From Zasmidium citrigriseum (taxonomy: Eukaryota > Ascomycota > Dothideomycetes > Mycosphaerellales > Mycosphaerellaceae): DNA of 64,000 nt. Location of the stretch: positions 62,001 to 126,000 of the forward strand of contig NHNW01000030.1 of NCBI GenBank assembly GCA_002786025.1, read 5' to 3'. A model generated the notes under the pieces. It saw only the letters and a program-made list of their open reading frames with translations. It did not search any database and was not told the origin of the DNA. The position numbers and the translations under genes were made by a program. Positions 1-9,892 of the stretch are shown one piece after another (the stretch's first letter is position 1; each line of letters opens with the position of its first letter).

Positions 1-392
1 GCAGGGCGTGCCTTCATTCTCATTGATGGATCGCCTATCCAGATCCAGATAGGGCGAGATAACATGGGGTGGGTCTCGGGGAACGACCATCTCTTCAAAC
101 GGCAATTCTTTGGCTGGCCGCTGACACGCCGGGACGACATCATTCGACCGTGATGTCTCGCTGTGCAAGGGTTTGCTTCGGCGTGGTCAATGCGAGACCA
201 GGGCGTTTGTCCCAGTGAGCGTAAGGATGTTTCTTGCTTACCTCGCCTTTCTGCTTCCTGTTTGTTCTCTTTTATCTTGACGCACGCTCGCTTTGGCTAC
301 CTGGAAGTTGCGGCGGAGAAAGACGGAAGGGGTTTTGAGTATTTCAGCTGTTTGATCCTGCTTCTTTCGCTTCCTGCACTACTTTCAGAGAT
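1..392. other. Upstream region of the peroxidase gene
   Basis: No gene is supported here. The reading frame running through it (163-480) overlaps the start of the peroxidase in another frame and has no recognisable domain. The stretch just before 393 is pyrimidine-rich, as is common before fungal start codons, and is probably promoter and 5' untranslated region. Confidence 0.5.
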
Positions 393-1490
393 ATGGCTTC
401 AGCATCGAGAGCATTCACGCGAGCTCTACGCTCAGCACCGACTACCCAAACCCTCAGATCGTCTACTGCTCGCCGAGTAGCAGCACAAGGCTTCCAGCAA
501 CAATCTCGCCGTGGCTACTCCAGTTCAGGACCTCAATCCAGTAGCAATGCCTCCTACATCTGGGGCGGCTTCGCAGCAGCAAGCGCTCTAGGAGGCTTCA
601 CCTACTTCGCCCTCAATGGCAAGCCCGCCGCCGCCGAAGAAGTCAAACCCTTCGTCCCGAAGAACGAAGACTACCAAGCCGTCTACGACGCCATCGCCAA
701 ACGCCTCATCGACGAAGACGACTACGACGACGGCTCCTACGGCCCCGTAGTCCTCCGTCTCGGTTGGCACGCCTCAGGAACCTACGACAAAGCCACCGGC
801 ACAGGCGGCAGCAACGGCGCAACAATGCGCTTCGCCCCCGAAAAAGACCACGGCGCCAACGCCGGCCTCCAAGCCGCCCGCGACTTCCTCGAACCCATCA
901 AGAAACAGTTCCCCTGGATCACCTACTCCGACCTCTGGACCCTCGCCGCCGCCTGCGCGATCCAAGAAATGGGCGGTCCAGATATCCCCTGGCGCCCCGG
1001 CCGCTCCGACCGCGACGTCTCCTACTGCACACCCGACGGCCGCCTCCCTGACGCATCGAAAGAGCAGAACCACCTCCGCGCCATCTTCGGCCGCATGGGT
1101 TTCAACGACCAGGAAATCGTCGCCCTCTCCGGTGCCCACGCCCTCGGCCGCTGCCATACCGATCGCTCCGGGTACGACGGACCTTGGACGTTCTCCCCCA
1201 TCACGCTCACGAATGACTATTTCAAGCTTTTGATCGAAGAGCAGTGGCAGTGGCGGAAGTGGAATGGGCCGAAGCAGTATGAGGATAAGAAGACTAAGAG
1301 TTTGATGATGCTGCCGACGGATTATGCGTTGGTGCAGGATAAGGTGTTTTTGCCGTGGGTTAAGACTTATGCGAAGGACAATGAGAGGTTTTTTGAGGAT
1401 TTCCAGAAGGTTGTTGTGAAGCTTTTTGAGTTGGGGGTGCCGTTTACTAGTGGGGAGGGGGATCGGGTTACTTTCAAGAGGACCGAGTAG
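393..1490 (+). CDS. CCP1: Cytochrome c peroxidase, mitochondrial
   Basis: A 365-residue intronless class I haem peroxidase that reduces H2O2 with electrons from cytochrome c in the mitochondrial intermembrane space. The first ~50 residues are Arg/Ser-rich like a mitochondrial presequence, followed by a hydrophobic segment (about 55-75) that fits a bipartite sorting signal. Distal-site residues Arg122, Trp125 and His126 lie in [10 protein letters not shown]. The proximal haem ligand is His249 in [12 protein letters not shown], and Trp265 in GPWTFSP matches the radical-forming Trp191 of the yeast enzyme. Length and motif spacing are normal for the family. The 5' two thirds is very C-rich at third codon positions and the 3' third is G/T-rich, an internal composition switch. 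It converges on the first F-box-like gene, 228 bp away. Confidence 0.95.
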   Translation: MASASRAFTRALRSAPTTQTLRSSTARRVAAQGFQQQSRRGYSSSGPQSSSNASYIWGGFAAASALGGFTYFALNGKPAAAEEVKPFVPKNEDYQAVYDAIAKRLIDEDDYDDGSYGPVVLRLGWHASGTYDKATGTGGSNGATMRFAPEKDHGANAGLQAARDFLEPIKKQFPWITYSDLWTLAAACAIQEMGGPDIPWRPGRSDRDVSYCTPDGRLPDASKEQNHLRAIFGRMGFNDQEIVALSGAHALGRCHTDRSGYDGPWTFSPITLTNDYFKLLIEEQWQWRKWNGPKQYEDKKTKSLMMLPTDYALVQDKVFLPWVKTYAKDNERFFEDFQKVVVKLFELGVPFTSGEGDRVTFKRTE

Positions 1491-1718
1491 GGTGTGCTGC
1501 GAGAAAGGTGGAAGGCGTTTCAGGGGCTCTGGACTTTAGCGATGGGTGTTTGATGTGTATGTTATGAAACGTTGAGGTGCGGATTTGCTGACGCGTATCT
1601 TCGAGAAAGACTACTAGACATAGAACCTGTACAGCCGCCGCGCCTATTGATTGCGTCAAGCCTGGTCTGCACATTCCACTTTCACGTCAGACACTTCTCC
1701 TCAACAACAATCTCACAG

Positions 1719-3164
1719 CTACTGCTCTTCTTCCAACTGCTCTTCTTCCTCAACCTCTTCTTCATCGAAGATCTTCCTCTTGCCGGGATCGACACCCACA
1801 TAAAACGTTTGCTCGAACTCCACTGCATCCTCGTTAAAGTGTTCATCTTCGTCTTCATCCTCATTCTCTTCGTCGTCTCCTTCATCCCCCTCGTTCTCGT
1901 CTCCGTCCTCCTCGTCTTCATCATTTTCACTTTCATCTCCTTCATTCTCATCTTCATCTTCATCGTCGTCCTCATCTACATCGTCATCATCATCATCATC
2001 CTGGTCCTCCTCATCTTCACTACGATGCTCCCGGGGAACAAAGCGGTCCTCCACATCCAGGTATTCCTCTTGCTTGGCGACTTCTTCCTCGTCTTCAGAG
2101 AATGCCTCGTCGGACTCCACGAAGTCGGTCAACTCGTCCGGGAAGAACTCTCCATCGTCGTTTTCGACCCAAGCATTTCCGTTGAGCTCAGACTCCGCAT
2201 ACTGGAATTCCACGTCCTCGCCACGTACCCACCATCTAGCCACCCTTACTATCCGTCTCGAGATTACATGGGGAGGGTCCTCCGGCCGAGACGTCTCTTC
2301 ATCCCAGACCTCATCTTCGACCTTTTCGTATTGGACACCGTCGTCGTCAATCTCCTCATCTCGGTCATCTTCATCGCTTGCTGAACTCTCATCAGTTTGT
2401 CCGTCAGATTCATCCTGGTCTCCTTCATCGGACTCGTCACTCTCGGATCCCTCAGCCTCCTCCTGATCGACCTCGGACTCCTCCTCTTCCGCCCTCGCAT
2501 GCGCCACCCGATGATCCCACTCCACATCCTCAAGCTTCTCGAAAGGCCCACGCCCACGCTCAATGCACCTCTCATGCGCCAGCTCCATGGCATCTAGGAC
2601 CTCCCCCAGGGAGGACACCTCGGTGGGAATGTTTTTGATATCGAAGATACCACTGCCGATAAGCAAAGGCTCGAGAATCGGCTCAATGACTTTGGGGTCA
2701 ATATTTGAGACAAGGGTTCGCCGCCAGGATTGGTGTATGCTTCTCTGATCGAGGACGACTTGCTGGCGCTCCTCATCCTCCCAGTCTCCGTCTTCCTCGT
2801 GGTCGACATCGATCAGCCCCTTAAAGTGCAATCGCTTCGTCTTCTTCTCCCACCAGCCATCTCGCAGCGGAAACTCTATCCAATCGATGCGGTCTTCCAT
2901 CAACCATGGCTTCTGTATCAAAAAGATCAGATCGACCAGCAGAGGATTGAACTCGGGCTCCTTGGCGGTGGTGTCGGGGCGGAGAAACATCCGCCGCTGC
3001 AGTTTGATCGAGGCGTTGATTGTGGCGGGGATGGCGCGACAGGTGCGTTGGATGCCGAAGAGGGTTTGCGTGGGGAGGTTGAGGAGGATTTGTTCGAGGA
3101 GTTCGGGGGTTGCGAAGACTTGCGTGGCGGCGTTGTCGGCGGCGGGCAGTGTACTATCGGCCAT
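1719..3164 (-). CDS. F-box-like protein with long acidic tail (array member 1)
   Basis: 481 residues from the ATG at 3164; no upstream exon is needed. The N-terminus carries an F-box-like block (about 16-62: VFATPELLEQILLNL, then LQRRMFLRPD). A second block at 146-150 (SWRRT) and a third around 186-192 (LGEVLDA) recur in all seven neighbours. From about residue 225 the protein becomes extremely acidic, with long Asp/Glu/Ser runs interrupted by a Trp-rich island (RVARWWVRGED). F-box proteins usually present substrates to SCF ubiquitin ligases through Skp1; that role is inferred. The acidic tail is unique in this array and resembles tails of histone- or RNP-binding proteins only in composition. 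Like the last array member it has no intron. Confidence 0.8.
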   Translation of the reverse strand: MADSTLPAADNAATQVFATPELLEQILLNLPTQTLFGIQRTCRAIPATINASIKLQRRMFLRPDTTAKEPEFNPLLVDLIFLIQKPWLMEDRIDWIEFPLRDGWWEKKTKRLHFKGLIDVDHEEDGDWEDEERQQVVLDQRSIHQSWRRTLVSNIDPKVIEPILEPLLIGSGIFDIKNIPTEVSSLGEVLDAMELAHERCIERGRGPFEKLEDVEWDHRVAHARAEEEESEVDQEEAEGSESDESDEGDQDESDGQTDESSASDEDDRDEEIDDDGVQYEKVEDEVWDEETSRPEDPPHVISRRIVRVARWWVRGEDVEFQYAESELNGNAWVENDDGEFFPDELTDFVESDEAFSEDEEEVAKQEEYLDVEDRFVPREHRSEDEEDQDDDDDDDVDEDDDEDEDENEGDESENDEDEEDGDENEGDEGDDEENEDEDEDEHFNEDAVEFEQTFYVGVDPGKRKIFDEEEVEEEEQLEEEQ

Positions 3165-3519
3165 GTTAGCAACGAGGATGCGAATGAGAATGGTGGCCGT
3201 GTTGATGTGCCTCGAGATCGGGGCAACAAGGTAGAAAAGTGGTGCTGAAAGCGGAGGAAAGTTGCGCTTCCTCCCGAATTTAAGTGACGCTAGTGATGTC
3301 ATAAGTCGAAGCACGCATGTGACGCTACCAAGGCGAGTGAATACACCATGAACAATACTGCTACGAACTCTGTAATACCGAATATCAAAAAAGTGTGACC
3401 AAAGCTATAGTCATGAAATGCGCCCCGATCCCAAACCCTGGAGCGCCCCAGTTTCGGCTTGACAGGGTGGAATATGAAGCTCTCCGTCATGCCAGCACTC
3501 AACTCCCGACCGCTTACAT
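3165..3519. other. Spacer between array members 1 and 2
   Basis: 355 bp holding the promoter of member 1 and the 3' region of member 2. No further gene is visible. Confidence 0.5.
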
Positions 3520-4271
3520 TCACCACTCGCCTTGATCCTCCTTTGGCTCCGCAGGATACATGTCCTCGAGCATGTCTGCAACATGCCCCAGAGTGACCTG
3601 GCTCCAGGGGAGAGGATCGCCTTTGTCCCAAACCTCCATAGCCACCATGTTACGGCGCCAAGAAGCTCCCTCGCCGATGAACTCAACCAGCCACATCTCG
3701 AAAGACTCTGGAGGATCTTGTCCAATCAGTGTTCCGCGCCAGGATTGCGGATGCTCGTTGGGTTCTTGACTTGGGACCGGAATTCTTCCTTCGTGCGAGC
3801 CCTTGGTGGTTTGGAGGCGGAAGGAGAGACAGCCGTCAGGTTCCTTCTGGGAGCTGGAAGAGTAGTGCACCTTCGGTGTGTGTTTGAGTGTGATTCCGCC
3901 GATCGTGTCTCGCAAAGCCTCGCCGGAGGGTATGAAGACGAGTTCGGAGAGGAGAGGGTTCAGGAGAGGGTTATCGGGGTTGTAGGTCATCGACGGGTCG
4001 GGTCGCAAGAACATGGCACGCTGCAGTCGGGAAGAGCCTTTGATGGTCTCGAGGAACGCCTTGGATGTACGCTGAGCTCCGAAGAGTTGTCGCATGGATA
4101 GGTTGAGAAGAATGTTTTCCATCAGCTCCGGAGTCGAGAAAACTTTGGCAGCGGCCTCGCCAGCCTGCTTGCTGGAGGATCTGAGGTGACGATCAGCGGT
4201 GCCGACCGGCACAGATGTTGAAGATGAGATACTCACGCATCACTTGCGCCGGCTGGTGGGCTAGCCATCAT
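3520..4271 (-). CDS. F-box-like protein (array member 2)
   Basis: 231 residues in two exons, 4271-4237 and 4180-3520. The 56-nt intron (4236-4181) has a GTGAGT donor and a CTCAG acceptor in phase 2. Splicing gives an Ala/Ser-rich N-terminus leading into the F-box-like block (KVFSTPELMENILLNL, then LQRAMFLRPD). The array-wide blocks SWRG (in PQSWRGTLI) and LGHVADML follow. The start uses the first of two consecutive ATGs at 4271. It is the second of seven tandem genes on this strand. A role as an SCF substrate adaptor is inferred from the F-box-like block only; no substrate-binding domain such as WD40 or LRR is present. Confidence 0.78.
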
Positions 4272-4627
4272 TGTTGGAGACGGATGAGCTGTGGTCTGTA
4301 GTGTTGGTCGACTGTGTCGGATGTTGATGAGTCGCGAGGAACCTGGAACAGATTGTGTGCGAATTTGGTTGGACTGAGAACGTGCGTATTTGTTCTATTT
4401 AATTCAATTCAATTCTGACAGCCCGTGACGTCACTGGCCGTATTTGCATGTGCTAGTGCGTGAGTGAATGAAGCCGAAGCGAGTTTTACTACAGAATTCA
4501 CCAAAGTTCCATTTCTCAAGCTGGCAGAAATTGGGAGAACAGCCAGATCAAAACCGCTGCAAAAAGCTTTTTGCTACATTGAAGGCTTGCTCATGATCAG
4601 AAGACTAGATCCCTCCTCGACTCGAGC
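4272..4627. other. Spacer between array members 2 and 3
   Basis: 356 bp, including an AT-richer patch around 4390-4420 with repeated ATTCA units. It probably carries the promoter of member 2. No gene is seen. Confidence 0.45.
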
Positions 4628-5359
4628 TCAACGCCTAAGATTCCTTCCCTGCCTTGTCCGACCTTTTCCGCTGTTGTGCTGATGTGGCTGCTCCACAGAC
4701 AGACAATCCAGAAGCTCTCCCAGTGTTGCGTCTGCCCTGAGAACGTCTCTGCCAACTCTCTTAACCAAATTCTTGACTACTATGTCCGTGGGATCCGCCA
4801 TCGCAACGCGCATCCGCCGCCAAGACTGCTCCGTCGTTCCTCTTTCTGACTTGATTGTGCGCAAGCGCCGCTTGACGTGGAATGGCAATGGATCTGCGCG
4901 ATCGAATTCGAGGAATAGGCAACGGCCCAATGCTAAGCCCTCGCCGGACCGGTTGTAGCGCGTGAGTTCGGTTTCAAAGCCAAAACAGTAGATGCCAGGC
5001 AGCTCTAGCTTTTCGGGTAACTTGAAGCGATACTCTTGCAGTAGTGGATTGAGCTTTGGATCGCCGTCGGTTGCGAAGGTGCTTGGTGTGGCGTCTGGTA
5101 GGAGGAACATGGCTCGCTGAAGCTTGACGGATCCCTCGATGGCCTGGTGGAATGTCTTGCAGGTGCGGCGCACGCCAAACAACTGGCGGGCGGTGAGGTT
5201 AAGAAGGATATATTCCATGAGCTCGGCGGTTGAGAAGACTCTGTCGACGGCGTCGCCGGATCTGGCATTTGGTCAGTTACTGTCGCATGCCATAGGACGA
5301 TGTGCGACATACCCGTCATCCACCGACGGCGGTCTGGCGATGTTCAATGAATCTGACAT
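4628..5359 (-). CDS. F-box-like protein (array member 3)
   Basis: 226 residues in two exons, 5359-5313 (47 nt) and 5261-4628. The 51-nt intron has a GTATGT donor and a CCAG acceptor in phase 2. The joined N-terminus is short and polar, then the F-box-like block begins (RVFSTAELMEYILLNL, then LQRAMFLLPD). Later blocks are SWRRM (in EQSWRRMRVAM) and LGELLDCL. An internal ATG at 5218 would cut into the F-box block, so the upstream exon is preferred: it restores the conserved F-x-T-x-E-L segment seen in the paralogues. It is tandem with its neighbours and of the same family and strand. Confidence 0.78.
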
Positions 5360-5772
5360 GATTGCTGTTGATTGGAAGGTGTTGGAGAAGGAGCTGATGA
5401 TTGCCGGCTGTGATTGTTTGTAGAAGGAAGATGGAGGAGCTCGAAGCTTGAAGGCTGCAAAAGGCACTATCATGTGACAGGCGTCTTCTGCCCCGAAAGT
5501 GAAGACGCGACAACGTCAAACAATAGTTTGCGTAGGCGAAAGTCGAGACAATACAAGCTGGAGTGATCAGTGTTGATACCAAGTACGAGAAGCTTTCTAA
5601 TCCGCCATAGGATGGATCTGGGCTCTATCCACAACTCCTGTCGATGCTCACAGACTTGTGTAGCTCATCTTCACGAGGCAACTCGTCACCGAGCGGATCT
5701 CGAGAAGCGATTTCGCCATAGCCGGCCTCTTTTTGCCACACTCTTCCCGACCCGAGCGGTCGACACCTATCT
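5360..5772. other. Spacer between array members 3 and 4
   Basis: 413 bp, presumably the promoter of member 3. No supported gene. Confidence 0.45.
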
Positions 5773-6646
5773 TCATGGCCGCCGTAGCCAGGGAAGATCC
5801 CACCATGAGTCACCGAGCTCCTCGTACAGACATCCTCCAATACGTCCACGGCCTACATTGAGGCATGTCAAGTCCCAGTCGACCATGAAATCGACGACTT
5901 CCCCAAGATTCAGCACTTCCTCCGGTCCATTATGTCCAAGATATCCATCGTCCACCGCATAGGCAAAGATGACCACTTCTGCCATGCTGGAGCCGAGATT
6001 CATACGGCGCCATGAGTGCACGTCGCTACTCTGATTTAGCGTGATCGACCTCGTGCCGGCGGATCTCGGGCTGTCGTCGATGTCGAGCACCTAGTCAGCC
6101 AGAATATCAGTTTATCGTTCATGATGCCAGCTCTTCGTCGCGTGAAATCGAACTTGTCGTTCAGACCCGGTGTGACCGTGCTTGGGATCATGAAGATGTA
6201 GTCCAGCAGCGGGTTATCCTCCATCTTTTCATAATCGCCATCGTGCTCAGGGTCAGACTCAAGGAACATCTTGCGTCGGAGCTTCACGGAGCCTTGAAGT
6301 GTCTCTTTGAAGGCCTGAGAGGTGCGAATGACACCGAAGAGCTCTCGAGCCGAGAGATTGAGGAGTATCTGCTCGAGCATCTCGGTTGTCGCGAAGACTC
6401 TGGCGCATGCTTCGCCATTCTGCTCTCGAGGCCTGGGATGATGTCAGCGTCAGTGTTCAGCGCCTGCTGGGAAAGGCGGAGGGGGCCTCACATCTTCTCG
6501 TTCGACTGACTTCCAGTTGCTTTCTGGTTTTTCAGCGAGGTGTTCCTATAGAAAAGTCAGAATTCTGATTAACTTTGATGAAGGTCGTGGACGACTTACG
6601 CAACGCCAGCCTCGATGATCTTTACAATTTTCGGCGGGTCTGCCAT
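5773..6646 (-). pseudogene. F-box-like protein (array member 4), apparent frameshift
   Basis: Three exons can be placed: 6646-6600 (47 nt), 6545-6492 and from 6432 on, with introns of 54 and 59 nt (GTAAGT/CTATAG and GTGAGG/CCCAG). They encode a polar N-terminus and an F-box-like block (RVFATTEMLEQILLNL, then LRRKMFLESD). The frame then ends at 6036. The rest of the family signature (HSWRRMNL, then LGEVVDFM) continues in another frame from about 6090 to 5773. The switch falls at an AGGTG near 6090, where one missing G would restore a continuous frame. A third intron ending in CTAG just before that point is possible, but no good donor precedes it. It is either a young pseudogene or a sequencing error. 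Confidence 0.6.
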
Positions 6647-6982
6647 GGCGGGCGGCGCGCGGATGTGCCCTGGATGAAGATGTTGCTGTTGTTCGAAGTC
6701 AAGATGCGAGAGGTTGAGAAGTTTGGAAGGTGCGCGAAGCGCGGGCCGCTTCTGAATCCAGAAGGTGCGGGTCACATTCAACGCCGAACCAGCATGTGAA
6801 AGCTGACGTCTAGAGTGTCTCGCAGAAAAAAAGTTCTGGTATGTCTATGAGAGAAATGGAGGACCTGACTTCTTTACTTTTGAGTGGATGGAAGAAACTT
6901 TTGTTGGAAGGCTGGCCTTTTGGATGACACAAATTAATCAGAACAACCCAGTCGTGGTCTCAAACCTCCCCACGTCTCGAAT
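6647..6982. other. Spacer between array members 4 and 5
   Basis: 336 bp, somewhat AT-rich around 6820-6900. Probably the promoter of member 4. No gene. Confidence 0.45.
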
Positions 6983-7862
6983 TCAAACGTGCCCCATCAC
7001 TGGTGCATGCCCCGACTCTCGCCCCTTGACTGGTCCCATGAACTTGACAACCGCATACTGGCCTTCTTTCGCCCTCTCAGCGCGCCTCTCTGCCTTCGCC
7101 TTGTCGTCTGGACCCTCACGTCCCAAAAGCTTCATTTGACCATCAAACTTGTCTCCGATCCTGTCCATGAGAGAGCCCAGTCGCTTCCCGCGTTCGATAC
7201 TGGCGAACTCTTCCATGTATTCCATGTTCTCGTGGCTCACGAATGGCCCGAAGGATGCATAAAATGTGGCCTTATGCAACTTCGTCGCCAGCATACGACG
7301 CCAAGATGGAGTGATGTCGGAGGAGCCTTGTATGGGTAGCTTGCGCATCTTCGGCGAAGGGAAGCGCCACAACGGGAAGGGAACTTCGCCTGGACCATGC
7401 ATCCTGTACTTCCTGGCCATGAAGCCCAAGTGCTCTCCAGAGAAGTCTATCAACATGAGGCCTTCCGCCCAGCCCTCGTAGACGGCGAGCTTCGAGATGT
7501 AGAAGGTGTTGTACAGCAGTGGATTGTGTTTTTCGATCGTGTTGGTGGCCTCATCGCCATCTGGGCGAAGCCACATCTTCCGCTGCAGCTTGACGGAGTT
7601 GGCGATCGTGTTTCGAATAGTCTTGGACGTGCTTTGGATGACGAAGAGTTGAAACATCGGAACGTCTAGCAGAATCATCTCAAGAAGCTCGACCGTCTCA
7701 AACACCTTGTGCGCGGCCTCAGTCTGCTCGTCTGGTTGCTGCTGAGGCCGCTCGTCACCCGCGCTGGTGTCGGTGTCAGCAAGTACGTGCCTGGCGTGGA
7801 CAGCACGCTACTTACATATTCTGATCGCTGTCAAGCGCGACATGATCTGGTGGAGTGCTCAT
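6983..7862 (-). CDS. F-box-like protein (array member 5)
   Basis: 275 residues in two exons, 7862-7816 (47 nt) and 7763-6983. The 52-nt intron has a GTAAGT donor and a CACCAG acceptor in phase 2. A Gln/Glu-rich N-terminus precedes the F-box-like block (KVFETVELLEMILLDV, then LQRKMWLRPD). Later blocks are SWRRM (in TPSWRRMLAT) and LGSLMDRI. A charged segment (KAKAERRAERAKEGQY) sits near the C-terminus, and member 6 has a related one (SERAAEGKYGQVV), so members 5 and 6 are probably closest relatives. SCF adaptor function is inferred only. Confidence 0.78.
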
Positions 7863-8633
7863 AGCTGAAGGTTGTGGTGTTGTTTGATGTTGTGTGGTGC
7901 TTGATGGAAGTGTGTCGAGGTAAGAGAAGTTGAGGAAGTTGAGGAAGTTGAAGTGTCAAGAGTGAGAGAACTTGAAATAAAGTCACAAGCTGCATCACTT
8001 CAGAACGCGCGCCTTCCCAGTGTGGCTTCACTGAGAGTCGTCGCTGCCGCACGTGCCTGCCCACCAAGCGCGCCTCTCGGTCCCACCCCGGCAACTCCCA
8101 ACGACAACCTATATATTCAGAAATCTTTCCCAGCCAATCACACAAAAGAGTTCAAAACAATAGTGATGACCGAGCTAACGATACATCCACGGTAGCTGAG
8201 TTGTAAAAGACCAGCTACCGCGGTGACAACGATCGGTCCATCGTCACTAAGCGCGTTTCACTCTTGCCCTCACAGCTTCCTGAGTTTCTCATAGCTGTGA
8301 GGTTCTCTTTTTGGTTTTGTGTTCGAGTCCCGGAGGTGTTGAGTCGGTGGGTTGGATTTTGGGGAGGCAGGTGTTCGAGTCCCGTTTGTTGCGCGACTTG
8401 TTGCTTTTGTGCGACTCAGCAAATTGATCATGGCGCGTCTGAGTGCGCACAGAGAAGCATCTGATGGGGCGACAAGATCAATGATTTCAGGAATGACTTG
8501 CTTTTATTTACACCCGCGGTACCTTCTGCTCGCTTGTGTCTTATCCTTTCTGTCATTTTGACCGGTCATCCTGCGAAACACTTCATACTGCAATACCTGG
8601 CCGAATGCCTCTCTCGAATCATGTAGTCTCCAT
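7863..8633. other. 771-bp spacer between array members 5 and 6
   Basis: No gene is supported. It holds a GAAGTTGAG micro-repeat (about 7920-7955) just upstream of member 5, and two copies of TGTTCGAGTCCCG (about 8320 and 8372). The latter look like tRNA T-loops or RNA polymerase III B-boxes, but no tRNA can be folded around them. Confidence 0.45.
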
Positions 8634-9508
8634 CTATCCACTGATCTCGTGGACCACCTGTCCGTACTTGCCCTCCGCAGCCCTTTCGCTCAACCGCTTT
8701 GACAGCTTGCCGAACACTTTCCCCTTCATAATCTGCCGCTTCAGGATGCCATCGAACACCCTCGCAAACTCGTCAATGAAGGAGCCCATTGTGGATTGTG
8801 CACCGGTAAGACGCTTTTGGAAACAGCAACGGCCGTCTCCGACTATTTGACCCCAAGGAAACAGCTCTGCATTGATCTCTGAAGTCGATGACCGTGTGAC
8901 TAGCATGCGACGCCATGAGGGTGAAATGTCGTCGTCCTCGGGGACTGGGACCTTGTTGCAAGCGGAGAGCCACCTATTGTTTTCAAGAAAGTCTTCGAAC
9001 TTCGATTGGCTCATCTGAGGCATTTTCATGTACTGTGTGCCATCCAGTCGGAGGCCTTTTCCGGGCTTCAGAACGAGACCCTTGGGTATGCCAGCCTCGA
9101 TGGCGGTCTTGGTGATGAAGATGCTGCTCTGCAAAAGCGGGTTGAGGTCGAGGGCCTGCGTGCGCAACTGCTCTGTGGAAACGTTGGCGTCGGGTCGAAG
9201 CCACATCTTGCGCTGCAGCTTGACGGAAACCTCGATGGCGCCCTTGAAGGTCTTCGAAACTCGCTGGACGACGAAGAGCTGGAACATGGACGGGACCTCG
9301 AGCAGGATCATCTCAAGCAGCTCGGGCGTGTTGAGCACTCTGTCCTGAGCCGACCCCTCTTCATTCGTGCTTCTGCACTTGTGTCAGCATGTACGAACGA
9401 TCATGAGATACGAGCGGCGCTGCGCGCAACATACTCTTCGCCTGTGTCTCCCCAGATGTCTGCCGCTGGGGGCGGCGTTTCGTCTTCCTGGGCGGCCGAC
9501 GGCATCAT
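8634..9508 (-). CDS. F-box-like protein (array member 6)
   Basis: 270 residues in two exons, 9508-9435 (74 nt) and 9372-8634. The 62-nt intron has a GTATGT donor and a GTGCAG acceptor in phase 2. A Pro/Glu-rich N-terminus leads to the F-box-like block (RVLNTPELLEMILLEV, then LQRKMWLRPD). Later blocks are SWRRM (in SPSWRRMLVT) and MGSFIDEF. The start is the first of two consecutive ATGs. It is most similar to member 5 in the block ending MWLRPD and in the C-terminal tail. Confidence 0.78.
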
Positions 9509-9892
9509 GGTGGTGTGTTTGAGGTGGCGTTTGTAGTTAAGAAGTCAAAATTCGGAACTTGTTGAGTTCGGAAGGAACGCACAGCTTGCATTACGTAAGA
9601 CTCTTGGCGTTCATGTGAAAGCTGCTTTGTCGAGTGAATTGCGGAAAGGCCTCCCCGGCTTCTCCATTATCTAGAAGTATCTAAAAGCTCGCGAAAGATC
9701 AATTGAAATGAATGCCAAAGTAGAAACGGATTGGGTCGAAGACATTGGACAAAGCAATGGGAATGATGAAACCTTTGGAGCAGTACCTGATGCACACGAT
9801 CACACGCCTACTCTAACGAAACTTCCAGAAGTGTCTCCATATGCTCTTCATCCTCAGAGCATCACTCCAAATAGGCATCCCAACTTCTAGTG
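9509..9892. other. Spacer between array members 6 and 7
   Basis: 384 bp, AT-richer than the flanking genes, probably the promoter of member 6. The short open frame at 9708-9890 has no family similarity and is not called. Confidence 0.45.

Noticed and set aside
1572..2384. Very hydrophobic 270-residue plus-strand frame (Ile/Val/Phe-rich)
   Set aside because: It is the exact antisense of the acidic GAN-codon tail of the first F-box-like gene, which reads as hydrophobic codons on the other strand. It is not an independent membrane protein.
8319..8384. Two TGTTCGAGTCCCG copies resembling tRNA T-loops
   Set aside because: No acceptor stem, D-arm or anticodon arm can be paired around either copy, so no tRNA gene is supported.
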